The translations under genes and the position numbers were made by a program. Positions 1 to 12,379 of a stretch of DNA of 64,000 nt are shown here, piece after piece. Within the stretch, counting starts at the first letter, position 1. Each line of letters opens with the position of its first letter. Source of the DNA: Mesocentrotus franciscanus (lineage: Eukaryota > Echinodermata > Echinoidea > Camarodonta > Strongylocentrotidae); NCBI GenBank assembly GCA_037976565.1, contig CP137682.1, positions 3,966,827 through 4,030,826 of the forward strand, written 5' to 3'. The notes under the pieces are model-generated. The model had not been told where the DNA came from. It searched no databases and saw only the letters and a program-made list of their open reading frames with translations.

Positions 1-579
1 CCCGACAAGGGAGCCATGTAACAATGGTAGGACGTGCGGGACTAGCGACTTAGGAATTACTATTTGCTGGACAGGAGGGTCAGAAGAAGGGTCACTGACC
101 CTACAAAGCAGTCCATCCTGCATGACAAAACTGCTAAGATCTGAATGGTACTTACGAAGGGTAAGGTCTGAACTAGGAAGGGAAGACTGTGGTGGTGGCT
201 GACGTGAGCGTATCCATGATATTACCTCCTGGAGGCAGGGATCTTGGCGCTGAGCCTGGTGGAGGCGAAACCCATCTTTGACCAGCAAGGAACAAAGATC
301 AGAACTATCACACGGAGATGCAAAGTCTACACACTCCTGAGGGCTATGCAAGGATGATGGTATGGAGTCCTGAGTTGGAGACAGTATAGCACTAGGAGGA
401 GAAAGAAGAGGGGAAGGAGGAGCGGTAGAAGGAAGACCAACAGGGTAGCCAGAAGAAATAGGGGCAAGGACATCCATTTGTTGAATAGTTGCTGCCACAT
501 CAAGTTCAGGATCCGGGATCCGAGACAGGGCATCAGCATTGGCATGCTTGGCGCCCTCTCTATGTTCGATGACCCAATC
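1..579 (-). CDS. Gypsy-1 RNase H tail and start of integrase, cut by window edge
   Basis: The frame is open on the minus strand from about 579 to the edge. It begins with the conserved end of RNase H (NADALSRIPDPELDV), passes through a proline/serine-rich linker, and reaches VMQDGLLCRV and LPLLHGSLVG. The last of these is the first histidine of the integrase HHCC zinc-binding domain. The catalytic core lies outside the window. Confidence 0.8.
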
Positions 580-1105
580 AAAGGGTCAAGTTCAAGAGCC
601 CATCGGCTACGCCTTCCAGAGTTGTCATGGGTGATAGGTAGTTTCCTCAAACCGACAAGTGGCTTGTGATCTGTGATTATGGTGAAAGGGGTGACAAGTA
701 AATAATGCTTAAAGTGACGAACTGCCCACACTATAGCATACAACTCTCTATCATAGGTAGACCAGCGACGTTCTGTCTTAGAAAGGCTATGACTTGCATA
801 TGCAATGACCTGTTCAAGACCGTTGAGGCGTTGGGTAAGGACAGCACCCACAGCTGCGTTTGATGCATCAGTGTGGAGAAAGAAAGGCTGAGAAAAGATA
901 GGAAAGGCCATGAGAGGAGGGGTGATGAGGGTATGTTTGAGCGCATTGAAAGCCTGGGCACATTCCTCAGACCAAACAAAGGGGACACCTTTGTTGGTAA
1001 GAAAAGAGAGAGGTTGTGCAACGCGAGCAAAATTCTTGACAAACCGCCGATAGTAACTAGCTAAGCCAAGAAATGCTCGGACCTCTGTAACATTCCGAGG
1101 TGGGC
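580..1105 (-). CDS. Gypsy-1 connection segment and RNase H
   Basis: Continuation of Pol. The connection motif VRAFLGLASYYRRFVKNF is followed by the RNase H motif HTDASNAAVGAVLTQ, AYASHSLSKTERRWSTYDRE and ITDHKPLVGL. RNase H removes the RNA strand during cDNA synthesis. The frame shifts at about 580-582, at a run of three T on the coding strand, just before the tether leading to integrase. Confidence 0.92.
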
Positions 1106-2238
1106 CAGTCGCGCACCTTCGCAATGTTACCTGGGTCAGGTAGTACACCTTCCGATGATACCACATGTCCGAGGAAGGTGACCTTCTTCTGGAAGAAGAA
1201 GCACTTTTCGGGCCGAAGTTTCAGATTTGCAGTCCGGAGACGATCAAAAACTTCACCAAGACACCTCAGTTTATCCTCAAATGTTCGCCCAAAGACGATT
1301 ACATCATCAAGATAAACTAGAACAGATTCCCAATGGAGACCACGAAGCACCAGTTGCATCAATCGTTGGAAGGTTGACGGCGCATTGCGCAACCCCATGG
1401 GCATAACCTTGAAATGGAAGAGGTCAGATCCAGTAGTAAAAGCCGTCTTAGGCATGTCATCAGGATGCATGCCAACCTGCCAGTACCCACTAGAAAGATC
1501 CATAGTACTGAAAAAACAATTGCCAGCAAGGGCATCTATGGTATCATCTATACGCGGGAGAGGGTGTGAGTCTGGGCAAGTGACCTTATTCAACCGTCTG
1601 TAATCAACACAAAATCGATAACCCCCTGTCTTCTTCTTGACCATTACAACAGGGGAGCTCCATGGACTGGAACTAGGTTCAATTACTCCAGCCTTCAAAA
1701 GACGGTCACATTGGTGTTTAATTTCATCCCGTATTACAGGAGAGGCACGATAAGCTCTTTGGCGAACAGGAGAAGCGTCACCCGTCGGGATATTATGTCG
1801 GACGAGGTCAGTACGACCATAGTCATCAGATGTGCGACTGAAAATATCAGCATAATCTAGGAGAAGAGCTTGGACCCTAGCCTGTTGAGAAGGCGACAAT
1901 GTAGAGGAAGATAGGTCAAACGAGGCAGGGTTGAATGATACATGGGGGGAAGGGGGAGGGGGTGAGGACTGATGCGACACTGCACAATAATGCTCCGCAG
2001 GTCGGCCCAGAATGGGGTGAAACTCCCCAAGGAGCATACCCGCGTAGAGATATGGGCGATGAAGTAGGGTTAACCACTCGGACGGGAATAATTCCATCCT
2101 CGGCACACGCAACAGAGCATGCAACAATGATAGGGAGTCAGTAACAGGTTCAAGTACACCTTCGAGGGGGGCATCATAAGGGAGAGGGTATTCAGAGGAG
2201 ACCGGGATAGGCAATATCATCTCACTCGAAGCAGGCAC
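1057..2238 (-). CDS. Gypsy-1 reverse transcriptase
   Basis: Ty3/Gypsy reverse transcriptase. Landmarks in order: [69 protein letters not shown], the YLDD polymerase box (LVYLDDVIVF) and the FLGHVVSSEGV connection motif. It copies element RNA into DNA inside cytoplasmic particles. The frame breaks near 1105, where a short C run precedes the connection segment, and continues in the RNase H frame. Confidence 0.95.
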   Translation of the reverse strand: MPASSEMILPIPVSSEYPLPYDAPLEGVLEPVTDSLSLLHALLRVPRMELFPSEWLTLLHRPYLYAGMLLGEFHPILGRPAEHYCAVSHQSSPPPPSPHVSFNPASFDLSSSTLSPSQQARVQALLLDYADIFSRTSDDYGRTDLVRHNIPTGDASPVRQRAYRASPVIRDEIKHQCDRLLKAGVIEPSSSPWSSPVVMVKKKTGGYRFCVDYRRLNKVTCPDSHPLPRIDDTIDALAGNCFFSTMDLSSGYWQVGMHPDDMPKTAFTTGSDLFHFKVMPMGLRNAPSTFQRLMQLVLRGLHWESVLVYLDDVIVFGRTFEDKLRCLGEVFDRLRTANLKLRPEKCFFFQKKVTFLGHVVSSEGVLPDPGNIAKVRDWPTSECYRGPSISWLS

Positions 2239-2717
2239 AACAATTTTTTCATGAACAGATGCTGCAAATGAAAGAGGGTGAGATCATTAGTAGACATAAA
2301 GGGAAACACTAAATCACCGATCGTCATACAGCGGGCTCGCATGTCAATGATGGCGCCATGGGTATAGAGGAAATCACATCCAAGGATGAACGGGGGGTGA
2401 ATTCCCCTTACCACCCTGAAAGGAAAAGAAAATTGCTGAGAGTGTGAACAGAAGTCAATAGGGAGAGACCCAAGAATATCGAGTTCATGGCCAGTCACAG
2501 AAGAGGCTCTATGAGAGAGTGGTGTACACCGACGATGTGAAAGTGAAGGAAGAGAGAGCCGCAATTTGTCACTAATCAGGGAAAAAACAGCGCCTGAATC
2601 AACGAGGGCCGGAATTTGTACATTTCCAACAGAAATAAGGAGGTGGGCAACTTCAGGTCGAGAGGGAGAAGTGAGACTGGGTCCAACAGAATTGGGGGAG
2701 GCTGGCAGATGACCCAC
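2217..2717 (-). CDS. Gypsy-1 aspartic protease
   Basis: Retropepsin domain. The catalytic motif is visible as ALVDSGAVFSLI, and the downstream flap/ILG region appears as PPFILGCDFLYTHGA. In the family this domain cleaves the Gag-Pol polyprotein. The frame differs from both the preceding gag tail and the following reverse transcriptase, so at least two one-base shifts flank it. The C-terminal residues after position 2290 are probably an artefact of the second shift. Confidence 0.85.
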   Translation of the reverse strand: MGHLPASPNSVGPSLTSPSRPEVAHLLISVGNVQIPALVDSGAVFSLISDKLRLSLPSLSHRRCTPLSHRASSVTGHELDILGSLPIDFCSHSQQFSFPFRVVRGIHPPFILGCDFLYTHGAIIDMRARCMTIGDLVFPFMSTNDLTLFHLQHLFMKKLLCLLRVR

Positions 2718-2725
2718 ACTACCAG

Positions 2726-3922
2726 CTAGAACCTGTTTCCCGAGTGAGGCGATGTATCAGAAAAAGAGACCCGACGGGACGAAATAAATCGTTCATCGGA
2801 TCGCGGGTCATATTGATTATGAGGAGCAGGGGTATCCAGAAGTCCTGCTCTGGGCACGACTGGAACGTTCGGGATAATAATTCCTATCACCCTCAGACCG
2901 GTCATGGCTGTAGTTAGAACGGAATTCTTGTTCCCGACGAAAAGGAGATGGGGACCGTTGGCGGTATGGGGTGAAACCCTCTGGACGACGGGAACGATTA
3001 GGGGGGCGGTCATATCTAGGGGGATTACGAGCAGGAGACTGACGGCGGGAAAATGAGGCAGAGGATTGACGGCCATAGGGGGAAGGAGAAGGGGGCCGAA
3101 CCGACCCGTGTCTGACAGAATCAGCCAGTTCTCTTATCTGTAACTGGAGACTAGCCACAGTCTGGGTCAGATCTTTAAGAGGGTCTAATGGAGGGACTGC
3201 TGCAGCCACCACCGAAATAGAGGCTGAAGAAGAAGGCGGGGAGAATCTTAGAGCGTCATCGGCCCGCTCGACTTGTTGGGCAATGCGTAAAGCATGGACT
3301 ATATTCGTTGCCCCATGCTCGTGGCACTTTCTCTGGAGGTCTGGGTTGAGCCCGACAAGAAAACGCCTGAAGACCTCATCGTCATGGGCTGTACAATTAA
3401 AATGAGGAAAAGCAGCGAGGGTGAGCCTACGGAGGGCAGCCACATATACCTCTAGCGGTTCCCGAGAGAGGCGAGGGCGTGCTGTCAGCACACTCCGAAA
3501 GGAGGATACCTCGTCCTTTTTCGAAAAAATGTCCGACAGTTTCCTTTTAACCATGCTGAAATCATTCTTTGTCTCGGTGGGTAGAGAATCCCACAACAAA
3601 AATGCTGAGCCGGTTAGGCGGGATGGCAGCAATTGCACCAGAGCCACACTTTCTCCAGCTCCTGGCCAAGCATTAACGGCAACTTCCAGCTGTCGACACC
3701 ATTGGCAAAATCCTCCCCACCATCGCCAGAGAAACGAGGAGGAAGGTCAATCCGAATAGTAGGAGGGAGCGAGGAAGAATAGGGACGGTGGGTTTCCATG
3801 TTAGGGGTAGGAGAGGCAGGTGTAAGTGGGTCGATTATGGGGTGAGGGTTAGATGGAACAGGGTGGTCAGAGACATCAGTATCCAACGGGGTATTGGCAG
3901 TAGGTGTTGCAACGTCAGGCAT
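2726..3922 (-). pseudogene. Gypsy-1 Gag polyprotein, frame broken
   Basis: Capsid-type Gag. The likely start is the ATG at 3922, giving MPDVATPTANTP; the longer ORF upstream adds only a hydrophobic stretch from the leader. A proline-rich N terminus is followed by the retrotransposon Gag core (LPPRFSGDGGEDF, then LLPSRLTGSAFLLWDSLP and FRRFLVGLNPDLQRKC), then an Arg/Ser-rich C-terminal tail. I see no CCHC zinc knuckle, so the basic RS tail may replace it for RNA binding (inference). The frame shifts by one base near 3712-3716, at a run of four T on the coding strand, and again near 2820. It would form the virus-like particle. Confidence 0.8.
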
Positions 3923-5140
3923 GGTGAAAACAGGCAACAATGTCAATGATAGAGAAAGAAAAACACACAGCAAAGGAATAAGAAGAAAAGAGAGATGAAC
4001 AAAATATCAATGGTATTATAAGAGGCCCCCTGTCAATACATAAAGTTGGATGTCTAAAAATATAGACCCAGAGAATGCAACAGATTAATGCAAATAAGGT
4101 AGGCCAACATATATCACACAAGCAGCGGTGACGAAAATCACACTACTACCACAACTGCACAACAAAAATGACAATGTATTGTAGCATAATTTATATGTAA
4201 ATTCACAGGCAAAATAAAAGTATGTGTAGAGCGCAGGAAACAAGCCCGGTTGAATGGGCTAATAGACCACTCCAAAATCAAAACATTAGTATAAACAAAG
4301 TAATAGATTTTTAACTAGGGCACCCGAAAATACAACTGACATGAAATCGTATATCAAGTATATTGAAAGAAATAGAAATATCATTCTGCAAAAATAGAAA
4401 ACAACAATAGGCGGGAGACTAAATGAATATCAAATGAGAAACATGAATGTTCGACAGTTTCAGCTGGCTTTAAATGACCTAAATAAAGGAAAACAAAAAT
4501 TATTCGTACACAATATTGTAGAGAATCGTATATGAAAGATAAGGAATGGAACAAACTTACTTAAAGGCAGCCCAAAGCATTTCCAAACTAATCATACAGC
4601 ACATAATATCCAATGAAATATGCACAAAACATTTAAGAGAGAATCCTTGGACGAAAATTCTTCAAGGTCCAATCGATATGTAGAATGACGAATTGAAGAT
4701 GAATGAAGCACACGATAATGGCACCGAAGAAAGAGAACGAAATCAGCTTCCCTCTGGCAGACAGGCCCCAAAAGCAAGCCCAGGTGGAAGATAGCAGGAC
4801 TTGGAGACGCAGCAAAGATGATATGAAGGTAACAGGGATAGGTAGTAGAACTTGTAGACGCAGCCAATGATGATATGAAGGTAACCGAGGATATCACCTC
4901 CACAGACTGGATAATAGTGAAGAGGAACTACCCTTTCACGCAAAAATGATGCAGATATTGTAGAAAATCAGTTGAAAAGTAGAAGAAGCGTTGAGACGGG
5001 AACGACAATAAGTCACGTCCAAGTTGATGGGAACGACAATAAGTCACGTTCAAGTCGAAAAAATGTAGAGGTACCAGCACACACGTGGCGAGGATGAAGA
5101 CGATGACATAATACAAGCGGTCTCAAAGCAAAAAGTTCCA
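3923..5140 (-). other. Gypsy-1 untranslated leader
   Basis: About 1.2 kb between the primer-binding site and gag without a convincing ORF. It contains two short imperfect duplications: a unit of about 30 bp around 5000-5060 containing GGGAACGACAATAAGTCACG, and one around 4795-4890 containing GATGATATGAAGGTAAC. Confidence 0.6.
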
Positions 5141-5158
5141 CTTAAACCGCTGCCACCA
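5141..5158 (-). other. Primer-binding site of Gypsy-1 (leucine tRNA type)
   Basis: The minus strand reads TGGTGGCAGCGG one base after the LTR end. TGG complements the CCA end of a tRNA, and this 12-mer matches the complement of a leucine tRNA 3' end as I remember it. The match weakens after the twelfth base. Confidence 0.6.
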
Positions 5159-5159
5159 G

Positions 5160-5597
5160 TGTAACACTCTATAATTAGCAATATAACGATGATGATAATA
5201 GTTCCTGATGGCGTCTTGTCGAGTGTCACTTATCCACACACAAATAAAACACAGGAGATGGTGTTCTCTACTTTGAAGTGAAGATATGTTTATTAGATTA
5301 AAGAAGGTGCGTAATAACGAGTAACAATATAATAAGTCTTGTGATGAACTTATAACTAGCAGCTCCTCTCTCGAAGGTAGAGAGGACCTGGTAAGAGAGC
5401 TGATTTTACTCCAGCATCCCTTTTATACCTTTTTGGAGAGTCCCAGCAATGGTCTGTCATGTAACATTTTCATACCATATTTGGACATGGTCAATGTTTA
5501 TGAATTAAACATTACCACTCATGAATTAAACATAAGGCCCTCATGACCATAAATGGTCCTGGTCAAGTGCCATTTCTGACTAGAAAGTGGGATGACA
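5160..5597 (-). repeat. 5' LTR of Gypsy-1
   Basis: The minus strand starts TGTCATCCC and ends GAGTGTTACA. It carries a TATA-like GGTATAAAAGGG and a later AATAAA, as an LTR promoter and poly(A) region would, and it ends one base before a tRNA primer-binding site. The outer edge at 5597 rests on the TG start, because the partner LTR lies outside the window. Confidence 0.75.
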
Positions 5598-6829
5598 TAC
5601 TCTAATGGAATGTGCTGATCTTGTATCTATTTACACTACTAAGAAAGTACTGTTTTAAAGGGTGTTGTGTTAAAGGGAATGAAGGGATTGTAATATTGTA
5701 TCTTACACTAGTATTTAATTTTGTAGGGGGTAGGGGGATGGATGACCTACATAAAGTGACATTTCTTTTCACCGGAACGAGAAATTGGTTTAATTTCTTC
5801 GATTGTATGTTAACATATTCCTAGTCAGAATCCGATGAAGAACATTCTAAGACTATTATCATTATTATTAACTACAAAGTATAATTAATATTCAAAACAA
5901 GAAGGTAGTCCGGATTAACGATAAAATTGTCGTCGTCATACCTCAGTTACACAGCCAATCCGACGACTCTAGACCGACTCTAGACCGACTCTAGACCGAC
6001 TCTAAACCGACCGATTTTGTTTTGCCACTGGGGCTAATGTAATGTCTTGTCCGTCTGCTGTCGGTATGTTGTCGGTCTTGTCGGTGTGAATAATAAAGGT
6101 ATTACATATGGGATTGATACGGTTTGTTTTGTAATTAAAAAAAAGGTAAAGAGGTATAGGAGAAGGAAAACTTAAACCCCAGCCCCATTTACCATACTGC
6201 CTCTCTCAACAGGGCATTAAACCTGAAACATTAATTTGATGGCAATGTTTATTCTCAACTGTTTCCTAGCCAGAAACATTGCCTGTGGATATTTAACCAC
6301 TCAAAATAATTGAATTTTTTGTTTCTTTCTATAAAATGATAACAAAAACAGGAGCCGCAGTTCTTCTAAATGAACCCCTGCAGCCTGTACCAATTATTTT
6401 CTTTCACAAATGAACTGGTGAACCTATCTCTTTTTTCCATCTCTCCCTTGGTCCTCAGTCCAGCTAGTTCTTCACCCCTGGGAGGGGAAATTGACCATCA
6501 CCTCCACCACAACCTCAGCGTTGATACACATCTTCGTCACCGCTATGATCTCGCTGAGTGATGAAATTTAGAGGGGATTTTCTTCTTTTCTTTTTTACCA
6601 AACTCTCGACCATTAAGGCCAAAAACAAGATTTATTGCGGTGATGATGTCATGTTTTTCCTGTCCCTTTTTATTTTTACCGCCGCGAATAGTTTTGTGGT
6701 TGTATTGGCAAATACTGTCATGCAGTTTCGATCCTTTAGGAAAACACTGCTTGAAAACGTCATCTTTGAAATATTTCGGAGTCCTATTTCTTTTCCAAGG
6801 TTTAGATTTCAATATATTTGCTCGATACA
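5598..6829. other. Non-coding stretch beside Gypsy-1
   Basis: I see no gene here. The only structured item is an 11-bp tandem repeat at 5963-6010, listed separately. Confidence 0.5.
5963..6010. repeat. 11-bp tandem repeat, about four copies
   Basis: The unit CCGACTCTAGA is repeated about four times, the last copy with one change. There are no spacers, so it is a minisatellite-like array and not a CRISPR. Confidence 0.85.
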
Positions 6830-7636
6830 ACTTAATACAAGTTCTTAAAGGGCAAGTCCACTCCAAAAATAACTTACTTTAAATAGAACCAGAAAAATCA
6901 GACAAACCAATCAAAAAAAGTTTGAGCAAAAATCGGATAACTAATAAGAAAGTTTTGAATTTTTAATGACATGAAAAACTTTGAAAATCACTACACAAAT
7001 TGGCAACTCACTCATGAGTCTGTGACGTATGGTCCTCACTATCCACTAATTATTTTCTTTATATTGATAATATAAATTTCCTATTTTCACCCTAAGAATC
7101 TTATTTCTTCACACCAGCATCCAAGTTAGATTGTTAGTAATATGTTTTTGTGTGGATGCACAAATAAAGAGTAATGTTTGTCCAGTTAAATCATGAAAAA
7201 TTGAATTTTGATAAACTATTTATATAAAAATCAATAATTATGAAATACAATATTCAGAAAATAGTATCAATTCTTCAAAATTCATAAAAGTTTTTGGGAA
7301 ATGTCATGCACGCAATATGATACAAATCATATAACCTGGGCAAAGGCATGGGGAAATCAAGTTTTGGGGATAAAAGGAAATTAATGGGATTAAACTATAT
7401 AAAGCAATTGATAAGTTGTGAGGACATGACGTCACAAACTGATAACCATCTTGGCAATTTGTGTTGTGATTCTCATTGTTCCATAGTTTTACATACTTTT
7501 TTAAAAATTCATAACTTTCTTATTAGTTATCCGATTTTGCTCAAACATTTTTTGATTGGTTTCTCTGATTTTTCTGCTTTTATTGAAAGTAAGTTATTTT
7601 TGGAGTGGACTTGCCCTTTAAGAACTTGTATTAAGT
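6830..7636. mobile_element. MITE with long terminal inverted repeats, TTAA type
   Basis: The left end TACAAGTTCTTAAAGGGCAA is matched in inverted orientation at the right end. The similarity continues inward for about 130 bp on each side, through TCCACTCC and a CAATCAAAAAA segment. TTAA sits at both outer edges (6832-6835 and 7631-7634) and again just inside, consistent with a piggyBac-style TTAA target. The interior is AT-rich with no transposase. Confidence 0.85.
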
Positions 7637-7798
7637 GAATCTAGCTATTGTATGAGCATGATTTATCCACACAATTTACATTATTTACTGACATTCTAGC
7701 TATTCCTTTAACAAAGTACGACAAATGAAATAAAGAGTAACTTTGCTTTAAAAAAGAGCCTTTGGTTGTATTCTTTATTTGATTTAGAATAGTGCCCT

Positions 7799-8166
7799 CC
7801 AGGGGCGGATCCAGCCGGCGGCAAGGGAGGGCCTAAAAGGCCCACTTCGTGCGAAAATTTGAAAATCGTGCCGGTCGATATTTCGCTCAGTGGGGTGGGG
7901 GAGTAGTGAGCAAAAAAATTGGCACCCGAAAATTTTTCCCCTCCGGGAAGGGTAATTTTTTTCCACCGCCACCCCTTTGGCGCCAGGGTAGTGAGCACAA
8001 TTTTTTTTGACACCCGAAAAATTTTTCCCTACGGGAAGGGTTATTTTTTCCACCGCCACCCCTTGAGCGCCAGGAGGGGCCCAATTTCTTTTTCTTCAAA
8101 AAAGGGTGTTTTTACCTGTTTTTTTCTAGGGAGGGCCCGGGCCCCGGCCCCTGGATCCGCCACTGG
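7799..8166. mobile_element. MITE with GGCGGATCC terminal inverted repeats (hAT-like)
   Basis: The left end CCAGGGGCGGATCCAG and right end CTGGATCCGCCACTGG are inverted copies. Flanks TAGTGCCCT and TACTGCCCT look like an imperfect 8-9 bp target duplication, which suggests the hAT group. Inside, a unit of about 85 bp (GTGAGCA...GGCACCCG...GCGCCAGG) is present twice in tandem at about 7907-8075. A related single-unit copy lies at 61435-61588. Confidence 0.8.
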
Positions 8167-11100
8167 TACTGCCCTCTGCCAATCTTCCATCGAAAGCTCA
8201 TTTATCTGCAATGGATATCATCAGCATGGTTGGTGCAACTATCATGACTATTAAGTGACCAGACTTGTCAGCACTTTGAATCGTCTCCCATTTGATATTG
8301 TTTAGTACAGTGCACCTAACTTTTTGTTTCTTTTCATGTGAACATATCCTTCATGTACTCCTTCTAAATTAAGGTGTGAAATTAGTGATCATAGACCAGC
8401 AGTAGGACGTCTCAGCCACTTCCCACACCCACATTGCAACTTCTTAAAGCTCTCATTTCCCCCATGTATGTACTGGTCTTCTGAGAGATTACGTCCTTAT
8501 AATTATTTCTTAGAGTTACACTCCTTCCTTTCTTCATTTCAGTTTTTAAATATTATTTGCCTCTGTTTGTTGTTCATCTTTCCTTATCCTTGTTTCTACC
8601 AGTGTTTTTTCTTTCATTTGTCTCTTTACCGCTTGTTTTTTTCGTACCCCTTTACGTGTTAACTTACTTTAACCTTACACGCTTTTCGTTATCGCACCTT
8701 TAACTGGCTTGTAATTCTCCTGCTGCCAATTTCATTGAATTGAAGAATAAAAACTCGCGAACCTTTTTTTAAAGTTCTGTTTTCTGTTAGTGCAACACGG
8801 CGAGTAGACATATTCCTTACAGTATTTGCCAAAAATATTACCCACAATATTATCTGCCCTTTGTCACCTCTTCCCCGCGCAGACCGCAAGGTGTTAAAGT
8901 GGGTCACTAAGTGTGAACCCTAACGCAGGTTCAATATATTCTCAGTTTTGTAGTGTACTCAGGTCGCTCCTATATCTGTATATAATGGTATATAATGATT
9001 GCTAATTCATTTATCGACTGAGTGCTTGATCGACTAACTGATTGAACGTGTCTGACCTTGTGAACACATTACAATGTTCATTTATAGCAATATGTCACAT
9101 AATTATACACCCAACAAAAAAATAGAAGAAAAGGGGTCACTTTTTATATAACATTCATAACAAAAGGTGATTTCATAACATAAATTAATGCTATTTAAGA
9201 TGATATGCAATTGGAATCATACCATTCACGCGTGAATGAGTATAGCCATTTAACATTAAAATGAGTCTTTGAAAGAAAATTGCAAAAATGGGGCATCTAA
9301 CTATTCAAATGTTGATAAGCATTTTTACCTCGTATAGTCGAATTTAAACAATGAAAGAAAAAAAACTATCACGAGAAACACGAAATGAGAGTCATCTTTA
9401 CCGTGCTTGTCAAAACCATGCAGTCCTGTGACTATACAGTTGCATCCAGAGCTCAATCATCCGCTTTTTCCTCATTCTTTGTATCCATTGTTGAACAAAA
9501 ATATCTTACAAATGCACATGTTAATTGAACGGCTACTCACTCTATGTTTTGCAAATTCATTCAACAAACCTTCTAACGGTTAGATCAATGTGCCCATTTA
9601 AGCGAGAAAATTGAAAACTTGATCACAACTGATATCGGTAGAGTATTAATTTTCCTTTAATTTGATATTTATCTTATTCTATTTGATTGAGGGTATATAT
9701 GAACATTTTGAACAATAAAGAGTGCCCACTTCTTTTTCTCTCTTTTGTTAGCTGAGTATAGTTTACATTCAACAAGGAAAAGATGTTATTAGACGGGTTA
9801 TATTAATGTCGGATCGCCGACCAGACGTCCTGTTTCGGAGAGGTCGCGAATATGAACGGTTGTAAGGAGCATACAAATCACTGGCAACATTTCTTAAGAA
9901 AGTTTAATCCCACGCATTGCCATGGGACTCTTGCATGAAGTGCTTAGCATTCAAACAACTCACACAGATATTAACTGAAAGTCTTGAAATGGGCGTTTGT
10001 GATTAGTTGAAAGTAATGTTACGTAATTTGGATTTTCGTTTAATCGCAATTTCTTAAACAAGAGGCCTAATTGTCGGCGGGGTAATCAATGTACTCTTGA
10101 ATTGTAATTGGAATAATAGATGCTGATTATTCCTATCCAGCTGTTGTGTGGCTGTTTCCCCAACATTGTTTTAATCTAGCTGGCATTAAACTATAGTATG
10201 CTCTAATTAACTCTACCGGTAATGAATCATCCCTTATGCCCAGTTCATCGACACATAATCAAAACAGCGAGATAGGATGCGAGTTAGAAATACAAACGAG
10301 AGCACCCCCAATCAACATGCCAGGCAACTCCACCAGTTTGCACTAATAAAGATATGATGGGCCGCTAAGATAATTGCTGCTAACTCGATCGTTATGTAAA
10401 CCATCCGCTACATTTGATGATGAGTGTGTGTCCGTGAATGAATGCGTGCTATGCGTCTAGAGCAAGGGGGCAATGGGACCCAGCTGGGGGTATCTGTCCC
10501 GCGGCTTGGAGAGGGTATATACACCATTGAGCATTGCAATGATCAGAATGATTGTTTGAAATAACATGACTGGGAATTAATTGAAACATCTTAAGTGATT
10601 CGATGTAAATTCAGATTGACCTTTTCCTAATTAGCAAGTGCAGGAGTGACTAGCTTTCCACAACGCACGGGCAGCTATTGGCGAGAGCATTATTAGGAAG
10701 AAGCGACCCTCACCCCCCCCCCATCGTTCCCATATCTAAGGGATCTTAGTATGCAATGTATGCTTGCAAAATAATGTGCTCGCCTGCCCCCACTCCTCTT
10801 CCGCCCTGAAAATGGGCCAATCTCTCCAATATCAACTGATATTGATATCGTTGTAAGAATAAGTTTTCCTGCATTGTCCCTGTTCTCACATTTGATGTTA
10901 TTCTTCTTTTCCTCTTGTACGTTCGTGATTCCATGTTAAAAGGACTTGGTAACATTGTTCAGATGAGAGAAAATGGTGCGAAGGTAGTGACTTCAATGCT
11001 AAATGTACACTTAAAGATCATCTGAAAGTTTGAGTGAAAACAGACTATTATTAATGATAACTTAAACATTGGGAAAAACTGACCTGATCGATTCCTGAAT

Positions 11101-11996
11101 CCTCCCAACTATATTATTATAATTTAATCAAATTTTAGGTGAATGTAAATCGTCACAAAGCAATGAATAAGCCAGTTCGTACATACTATCTGCGCATGGG
11201 CAAATAAAGGTCATTTGTCAAAAAATTGTAAAGCCCACCGAGATGAATACGTGCTCATGTTATGTAATCAATGCACCGACGGTACATTCTATGATACAAG
11301 AGGGCAAACAAAAGCTATTCATGAAGCACATACATGACTTTGGCATTGATTATTCTAAAATACACAAAGTGGGACTTCTCCATGAGTAAAAGATCTGTGG
11401 ATATTTGGGGGTCATTTGTACCATGTGCTAACTACGAACTGGTCTATTGACTCAATATACCATTCCAAACATTTAAGTGTTGACAGATTTTTACTTTAAT
11501 AGCCTGTTTTATGTCTTATTTTCATAAAGGAACGATTGGGGAAAATTCAAAAATTGGTTGGGAGAATTTACTGTTAGACAGTGTTGCACAGTGACGCCTT
11601 CAAAGAAAACCATACATATCTTTATGGTTTGAGAATGTTTTCAGGATTTTTTGCATGTTCGAGGGTTAGTAATAATAAGTAACATTTCATACAAAAATTA
11701 CACAGTTTTTTCAACAACCTTCACGATGTTACCGGTTCACTTTAAGCAGAATTCTCAATAGCAGCAAAAGAAATGAATGCTGTGTTGAAAATTTATTTTT
11801 ATCGTCACACACTTACATCTATATTTTTGAAGGTGTTTGAGGAATAGCAGAATTTAATAAACTTAACAAGGTATCACTACCTCCTCACTTTCACACACAC
11901 ACACATACACACACACTTTCCCATAAAAATGAAAGTCTTGAAAATATAAAGTCATAGCTTTTATCCTTCATTTTTTTTCTCGAAATCGATGATCCA
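8167..11996. other. Non-coding stretch
   Basis: No exon, RNA gene or transposon that I can support. ORFs here are short and have no recognisable domain. A short CA run sits at about 11893-11915. Confidence 0.5.
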
Positions 11997-12379
11997 TTAA
12001 AGGGATCGTTTAACAGTGTTAAATCTGAGATACACGGCCCTACATGTTATTAGTGTCTGTGATATGGTGTAATAATGAAGCCCTAAAAAAATTGCGCTTC
12101 AAAATGATCAAGAAGTGCCTCAAAAAGTAAAAATCTTTGATTGACCGGTTTTACCATACTCGTTTTCCTAATAGACTATAGTGTTATAACAACCATCAGG
12201 CGAACGGTTTTCAAAATTTGTAATTCCAATCATAAATATCTTGATAATCAGACAGGCGATCAGCTTGTAAAAGTCATGGGGTTCCTGACTGACCTAAAGG
12301 TTTATGATTATCATTGCATCATGAGCTAAATCCAGAATTTTGTTTCAGAATCTGAGACAAAGTTACCGGATCCCTTTAA
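11997..12379. mobile_element. MITE family b, copy 1 (TTAA-flanked, AGGGATC ends)
   Basis: TTAA at 11997-12000 and 12376-12379 encloses ends AGGGATCG and CGGATCCCT in inverted orientation. The body is shared with 25717-26112, including GTTAAATCTGAGATACACGG and CTTGATAATCAGACAGGCGA-type segments. No coding capacity. Confidence 0.82.

Larger units (their letters stand above)
1..5597 (-). mobile_element. Gypsy-type LTR retrotransposon (Gypsy-1), 5' portion
   Basis: Read on the minus strand the order is 5' LTR, primer-binding site, leader, gag, protease, reverse transcriptase, RNase H and the start of integrase, which is the Ty3/Gypsy order. The element runs off the left edge, so most of integrase and the 3' LTR are not visible. 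The frames are conserved in sequence but broken by at least five single-base shifts, several at short homopolymers. Whether these are real or sequencing errors cannot be told here. Confidence 0.93.

Noticed and set aside
5963..6010. Possible CRISPR-like array
   Set aside because: Units of 11 bp without spacers in a eukaryotic setting; simple tandem repeat.
6543..6866. 107-residue Lys-rich minus-strand ORF, with an overlapping plus-strand ORF
   Set aside because: Its start lies in a MITE inverted repeat, no domain is recognised, and both strands are open, which fits chance in AT-rich DNA. An unrecognised exon is not excluded.
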